NCBI GenBank assembly: GCA_900763035.1
Contig: CAAFIS010000315.1
Location: 1-6,930, forward strand
Direction: 5' to 3'
Origin: Clostridia bacterium
GTDB lineage: Bacteria; Bacillota; Clostridia; Oscillospirales; Acutalibacteraceae
Length of the DNA: 6,930 bases
Shown here: positions 1-6,930 of the stretch, piece after piece
Numbering within the stretch: the stretch's first letter is position 1
Layout: every line of letters starts with the position of its first letter
Notes under the pieces: model-generated
Databases searched by the model: none
Seen by the model: only the letters and a program-made list of their open reading frames with translations
Told to the model about the DNA's origin: nothing
Position numbers and translations under genes: made by a program

Positions 1-1
1 G

Positions 2-30
2 TTGCCAGCACGGCAAAACTATGCTATACT
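2..30 (+). promoter_or_regulatory. sigma-70 type promoter for secA-ychF
   Basis: A -35 box TTGCCA (2-7, five of six consensus bases) and a -10 box TATACT (25-30, five of six) are separated by exactly 17 bp. TG at 22-23, one base before the -10, makes it an extended -10 promoter. Transcription would start near 37, giving an untranslated leader of about 80 nt before the secA start codon. No other pair of boxes this good is seen before secA. The start site is inferred from spacing only. Confidence 0.72.
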
Positions 31-36
31 ATCCTT

Positions 37-117
37 TAATAGCGGTCTGCCGCTGAAAACGGACGGGGAGCGGCCGCGGCACACCGCAAAACGGCAAACA
101 GAAAGGCAGAGGACGAT
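37..117 (+). promoter_or_regulatory. secA 5' leader with two competing small hairpins
   Basis: The strand CCGCT (50-54) can pair with either of two AGCGG copies. One lies at 41-45, giving a 5-bp hairpin with a 4-nt loop at the very 5' end of the predicted transcript. The other lies at 69-73, giving a 14-nt loop. The two forms exclude each other. The leader has no ATG, so no SecM-like arrest peptide is encoded here. The ribosome site is AGAGGA (108-113), only 4 nt from the secA ATG. A regulatory role is speculative; the hairpins are short and the region is GC-rich. Confidence 0.3.
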
Positions 118-2877
<2,760 letters not shown>

Positions 2878-2919
2878 CGGCGGACACGGCCGCATTCAGG
2901 ATCAAAGGAGAAAAAGCAC

Positions 2920-4029
2920 ATGAAGCTGGGCATCATCGGCCTGCCGAACGTCGGCAAATCCACCCTGTTCAATGCCATCACGAACGCGGGGGCGCAAAGC
3001 GCCAATTTCCCCTTCTGCACGATCGACCCGAACGTCGGCGTCGTCGCCGTGCCGGATAAGCGGCTCGACCGCCTGTGCGAGCTGTATACCGAGGGCAGCA
3101 AGGTGCCGCCGATCGTTCCGGCGGTGATCGAGTTCGTCGATATCGCGGGTCTGGTCAAGGGCGCCAGCCGCGGCGAGGGGCTGGGCAACAAATTCTTGGC
3201 CAACATCCGCGAATGCGATGCGATCGTACACGTCGTGCGCTGCTTTGAAAATGCGGACATCATCCACGTCGAGGGCAGCGTCGACCCGCTGCGCGACATC
3301 GAAACGATCGACCTTGAGCTGATCTTCGCGGACCTAGAGATGCTCGAGCGCCGCATCGCCCGTGTGACGAAGGACCTTAAGGGCGATAAGAGCCTGCAAA
3401 AGGAGCTGGATCTCTTGCAGCGGCTGAAGGCGACACTGGAGGCCGGACGCCCCGCGCGCGCGCTGGACCACGACGAGGACGAGCAGGCCATCCTGCACAC
3501 GATGGCGCTGCTGACGCTAAAGCCGATCATCTATGCCGCCAATCTGGGCGAGGACGACTTCTCCGGCGGCGAGCCGACCGGCAACCCCCACTACCAAAAG
3601 GTGGCGCAGCTGGCCGCGGCCGAGGGCGCGGAGGTGCTGCCGATCTGCGCGCAGATGGAGGCGGACATCGCCGACATGGATGCCGAGGAAAAGCAGATGT
3701 TCCTGTCCGAGCTGGGGCTCGATCACTCCGGCCTTGACCGGCTGATCCAAAAAAGCTATCATCTGCTGGGGCTGATCTCGTTCCTCACGGCGGGCGAAAA
3801 GGAAGTGCGCGCGTGGACGATCCACCGCGGCTGGACGGCGCCGAAGGCAGCCGGACGCATCCACACGGACTTCGAGCGCGGGTTCATCCGCGCGCAGGTC
3901 GTGGCATTCAAGGATCTTGACGAATGCGGCAGCCTCGCCGCAGCACGCGCCAAGGGCTTGGTGCGCACCGAAGGCAAGGATTACGTCATGCAGGACGGCG
4001 ACGTGGTCGAGTTCCTGTTCAACGTATAA
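2920..4029 (+). CDS. ychF: YchF/OLA1-family ribosome-associated ATPase
   Basis: YchF is a translation-factor-class P-loop protein that binds the ribosome. It prefers ATP over GTP and is implicated in stress responses and in translation initiation choice. The 369-residue product is close to the family length (E. coli 363). G1 is GLPNVGKST (7-15). G3 is DIAGL (74-78), followed by [13 protein letters not shown]4 is NLGE (208-211), the NxxE form that replaces NKxD and explains the ATP preference. His116 in FENADIIHV matches E. coli His114, which is needed for hydrolysis. A coiled-coil insert lies at about 120-190, and the TGS domain runs from about 286 to the conserved FLFNV end. The Shine-Dalgarno AAGGAG (2905-2910) lies 9 nt from the ATG. 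The gene starts 42 nt after secA with no terminator between, so co-transcription is likely. Confidence 0.98.
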   Translation: MKLGIIGLPNVGKSTLFNAITNAGAQSANFPFCTIDPNVGVVAVPDKRLDRLCELYTEGSKVPPIVPAVIEFVDIAGLVKGASRGEGLGNKFLANIRECDAIVHVVRCFENADIIHVEGSVDPLRDIETIDLELIFADLEMLERRIARVTKDLKGDKSLQKELDLLQRLKATLEAGRPARALDHDEDEQAILHTMALLTLKPIIYAANLGEDDFSGGEPTGNPHYQKVAQLAAAEGAEVLPICAQMEADIADMDAEEKQMFLSELGLDHSGLDRLIQKSYHLLGLISFLTAGEKEVRAWTIHRGWTAPKAAGRIHTDFERGFIRAQVVAFKDLDECGSLAAARAKGLVRTEGKDYVMQDGDVVEFLFNV

Positions 4030-4054
4030 CACAGCCCCAAAACGGAACGCTAAA

Positions 4055-6093
<2,039 letters not shown>

Positions 6094-6127
6094 GCGCCGC
6101 GCCGCAAGCAAACGGAGCCGCAGAACG

Positions 6128-6168
6128 GCCCGGCATCCGATCTTTTTTGATCGGATGCCGGGCTTTTT
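6128..6168 (+). terminator. strong intrinsic terminator after ligA
   Basis: A perfect 15-bp inverted repeat (6128-6142 with 6149-6163) with a TTTTTT loop (6143-6148) is followed directly by TTTTT (6164-6168). It lies 34 nt after the ligA stop codon and has the textbook form of a rho-independent terminator. It separates ligA from the downstream transcription unit. No matching A-run precedes the left arm, so strong activity on the opposite strand is not expected. Confidence 0.95.
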
Positions 6169-6241
6169 CGTTCGTTCCGCAGCTTTACCGAAAGCGTCGC
6201 AAGAAAAACGGTCTCTTTTTGAAGAATATCAATAAAACGTA

Positions 6242-6270
6242 TTGACTTTAACTACAGCCAATAGTAAAAT
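6242..6270 (+). promoter_or_regulatory. sigma-70 type promoter for the structured RNA and possibly yajC
   Basis: The -35 box is TTGACT (6242-6247, five of six consensus bases) and the -10 box is TAAAAT (6265-6270, five of six), separated by exactly 17 bp. An A/T-rich stretch (about 6223-6240) just upstream resembles an UP element. Transcription would start near 6277, about 21 nt before the closing helix of the structured RNA. Between the ligA terminator and this promoter (6169-6241) I see only a weak 5-bp hairpin (6182-6195) and no gene. Confidence 0.75.
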
Positions 6271-6276
6271 ATCAGT

Positions 6277-6590
6277 GAAATGGCCGTTCGGACGACCGTA
6301 CCATCGGTAGACAAGGGCACATACGCCTGTCGGCGTGTCTTTTCGGCTGTTTTCGTCCTTTTCGGCTTGGTGGGCGCCAGCCCGCCTGCGCCTCAAAAGC
6401 CAAAAACCGCACGAAAACTCATCGTCGACAGGTGCTGCGCAGTTTTGCCGGAGCAGAAATACGTCCAGACAAGGAAAGGCCCGCAGGGCATACTGGCGTA
6501 TGGCCAAGGGTCTTGACGCAGTATGGGCGTATTTCGGCCGAGCATGAAATGCTCACAAAACACGTGTGTTCCCTTGTCTATCGATGGTAT
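6277..6590 (+). ncRNA. unrecognised structured RNA of about 314 nt upstream of yajC
   Basis: Hand folding gives a closing helix P1 of 20 bp (6298-6317 with 6571-6590; 18 Watson-Crick, 2 G-U), possibly extended by 6318-6321 with 6565-6568. Inside are five branches. P2 is a hairpin at 6323-6336. P3 is a long arm with 8 bp (6349-6356/6411-6418), 4 bp (6359-6362/6403-6406), 5 bp (6364-6368/6397-6401) and a 7-bp hairpin (6369-6386). P4 is a hairpin at 6435-6456. P5 has 10 bp (6457-6466/6525-6534) closing a junction of a GCCC/GGGC hairpin (6479-6489) and a 6-bp helix (6490-6495/6519-6524). P6 is a hairpin at 6540-6554. A possible pseudoknot joins 6326-6332 to 6426-6432. Wobble pairs are G-U only on the + strand. 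A promoter lies just upstream. TTT follows P1, but no ordinary terminator separates it from yajC, so it may be a leader RNA instead. I recognise no known family; ends are inferred. Confidence 0.68.
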
Positions 6591-6616
6591 TTTAGAACCA
6601 TAAAATCGATGGAGGA
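6580..6616 (+). promoter_or_regulatory. repeat and ribosome-site region before yajC
   Basis: The octamer ATCGATGG occurs at 6580-6587, inside the 3' arm of the closing RNA helix, and again at 6605-6612, where its last two G residues start the yajC Shine-Dalgarno GGAGGA (6611-6616). Strand 6301-6308 can pair over 8 bp with either copy (each pairing includes one G-U). A small hairpin with arms ATTTTA (6589-6594) and TAAAAT (6601-6606) lies between them. This arrangement could let the RNA fold control ribosome access, but that is an inference from pairing alone. Confidence 0.4.
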
Positions 6617-6623
6617 AACGAGA

Positions 6624-6930
6624 ATGAATTTGATGATGAAGCTTCTGCTCGCGGACACGACGGTGGCCGCTTCCGCTTCCGGGACGGGCGCGGCCGGCGG
6701 CGCCGGGGTCATGGGCTATTTGACGACCTTCCTGCCGCTGATCCTGATCGTGGTGCTGATGTATTTTATGCTGATCCGCCCGCAGAAGAAAAAGCAGAAG
6801 GAAGAAAAGCAGATGCGCGACAGCCTGCGCGTCGGCGATGAGCTGACGACGATCGGCGGCGTCTGCGGCCGTGTGGTCAGCATCAAGGACGACACCATCA
6901 CGATCGAAACGGGCGCAGACCGCACGAAGA
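6624..6930 (+). CDS. yajC: YajC, SecDF-associated preprotein translocase subunit (3' end outside window)
   Basis: YajC is a small single-span inner-membrane protein that joins SecD and SecF and helps the Sec translocon. The 102 residues visible show a Gly/Ala-rich N-terminus (1-31) and one membrane segment at about 32-51 (YLTTFLPLILIVVLMYFMLI). The family signature RPQKKKQKEEKQM follows (52-64), and then a cytoplasmic beta-rich part with VGDELTTIGGVCGRVVSI (70-87). The Shine-Dalgarno GGAGGA (6611-6616) lies 7 nt from the chosen ATG; in-frame ATGs at 6633 and 6636 are less well placed. The 31 residues before the membrane span are somewhat long and low in complexity. The gene runs off the window with no stop. 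In many bacteria secD and secF follow, which cannot be checked here. It probably lies on the transcript that starts near 6277, because no closer promoter is convincing. Confidence 0.96.
   Translation, partial: MNLMMKLLLADTTVAASASGTGAAGGAGVMGYLTTFLPLILIVVLMYFMLIRPQKKKQKEEKQMRDSLRVGDELTTIGGVCGRVVSIKDDTITIETGADRTK

Noticed and set aside
4025..4030. TATAAC at the ychF stop codon as a -10 box for a ligA promoter
   Set aside because: No -35 box lies 16-18 bp upstream, and the bases encode the conserved end of YchF, so the match is probably chance.
6421..6500. SRP RNA or RNase P RNA, prompted by GGTGCTG (6431-6437) and AAGGAAAGGCCCG (6471-6483)
   Set aside because: The SRP tip GGAAGGAAGCAGC-like motif is absent. 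The RNase P P4 strand is only loosely similar and its partner strand (ACAGAA-type) is missing.
6513..6518. TTGACG as the -35 box of a second yajC promoter inside the RNA
   Set aside because: No acceptable -10 box lies 15-19 bp downstream, and these bases sit in the loop region of arm P5 of the predicted RNA.
6574..6606. TTGTCT and TAAAAT as a promoter directly before yajC
   Set aside because: The gap is 21 bp, too long for a normal sigma-70 promoter, and TTGTCT is part of the closing helix.

Overview
The window carries three complete protein genes and the start of a fourth, all on the + strand, in GC-rich DNA with strong Shine-Dalgarno sites. In order they are secA (118-2877), ychF (2920-4029), ligA (4102-6093) and the 5' part of yajC (from 6624, cut by the window end). 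The AGGAGG-type ribosome sites, the NAD-dependent ligase, the SecA tail ending in a CxC...CC zinc motif and the codon use suggest a high-GC member of the Bacillota, perhaps an Oscillospirales-like clostridium. This placement is an inference and rests on no ribosomal marker.

Positions 1-4088: a near-consensus sigma-70 type promoter at 2-30 (TTGCCA, 17 bp, TATACT with an extended TG) drives an about 80-nt leader, then secA and ychF, which are 42 nt apart with no terminator between them. A perfect 11-bp hairpin followed by an interrupted T-tract (4055-4088) lies between ychF and ligA and ends one base before the ligA Shine-Dalgarno. Any ligA transcript must read through it, so it looks more like an attenuator or partial terminator than a full stop. 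Positions 4102-6168: ligA, closed by a very strong intrinsic terminator with a perfect 15-bp stem (6128-6168).

Positions 6169-6623 hold no convincing protein gene but are the most interesting part of the window. A second promoter (TTGACT, 17 bp, TAAAAT at 6242-6270) points into a stretch of about 314 nt that folds on paper into an elaborate RNA. A 20-bp closing helix joins 6298-6317 to 6571-6590 across about 250 nt. Inside it are five helical branches and a possible 7-bp pseudoknot. The non-Watson-Crick pairs in the main helices are G-U on the + strand, and would be A-C on the other strand, which argues for a + strand RNA. I could not match it by eye to tmRNA, RNase P RNA, SRP RNA, 6S RNA, T-box or the common riboswitches. 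Its closing helix ends 20 nt before the yajC ribosome site, and an 8-base repeat there would let the same 5' strand pair either with its helix partner or with half of the yajC Shine-Dalgarno. It may be a stand-alone structured RNA or a regulatory leader of yajC and whatever follows.

Functionally, secA (translocation motor) and yajC (SecDF accessory subunit) both serve protein export. ychF (ribosome-associated ATPase) and ligA (replication and repair ligase) are housekeeping genes lying between them.
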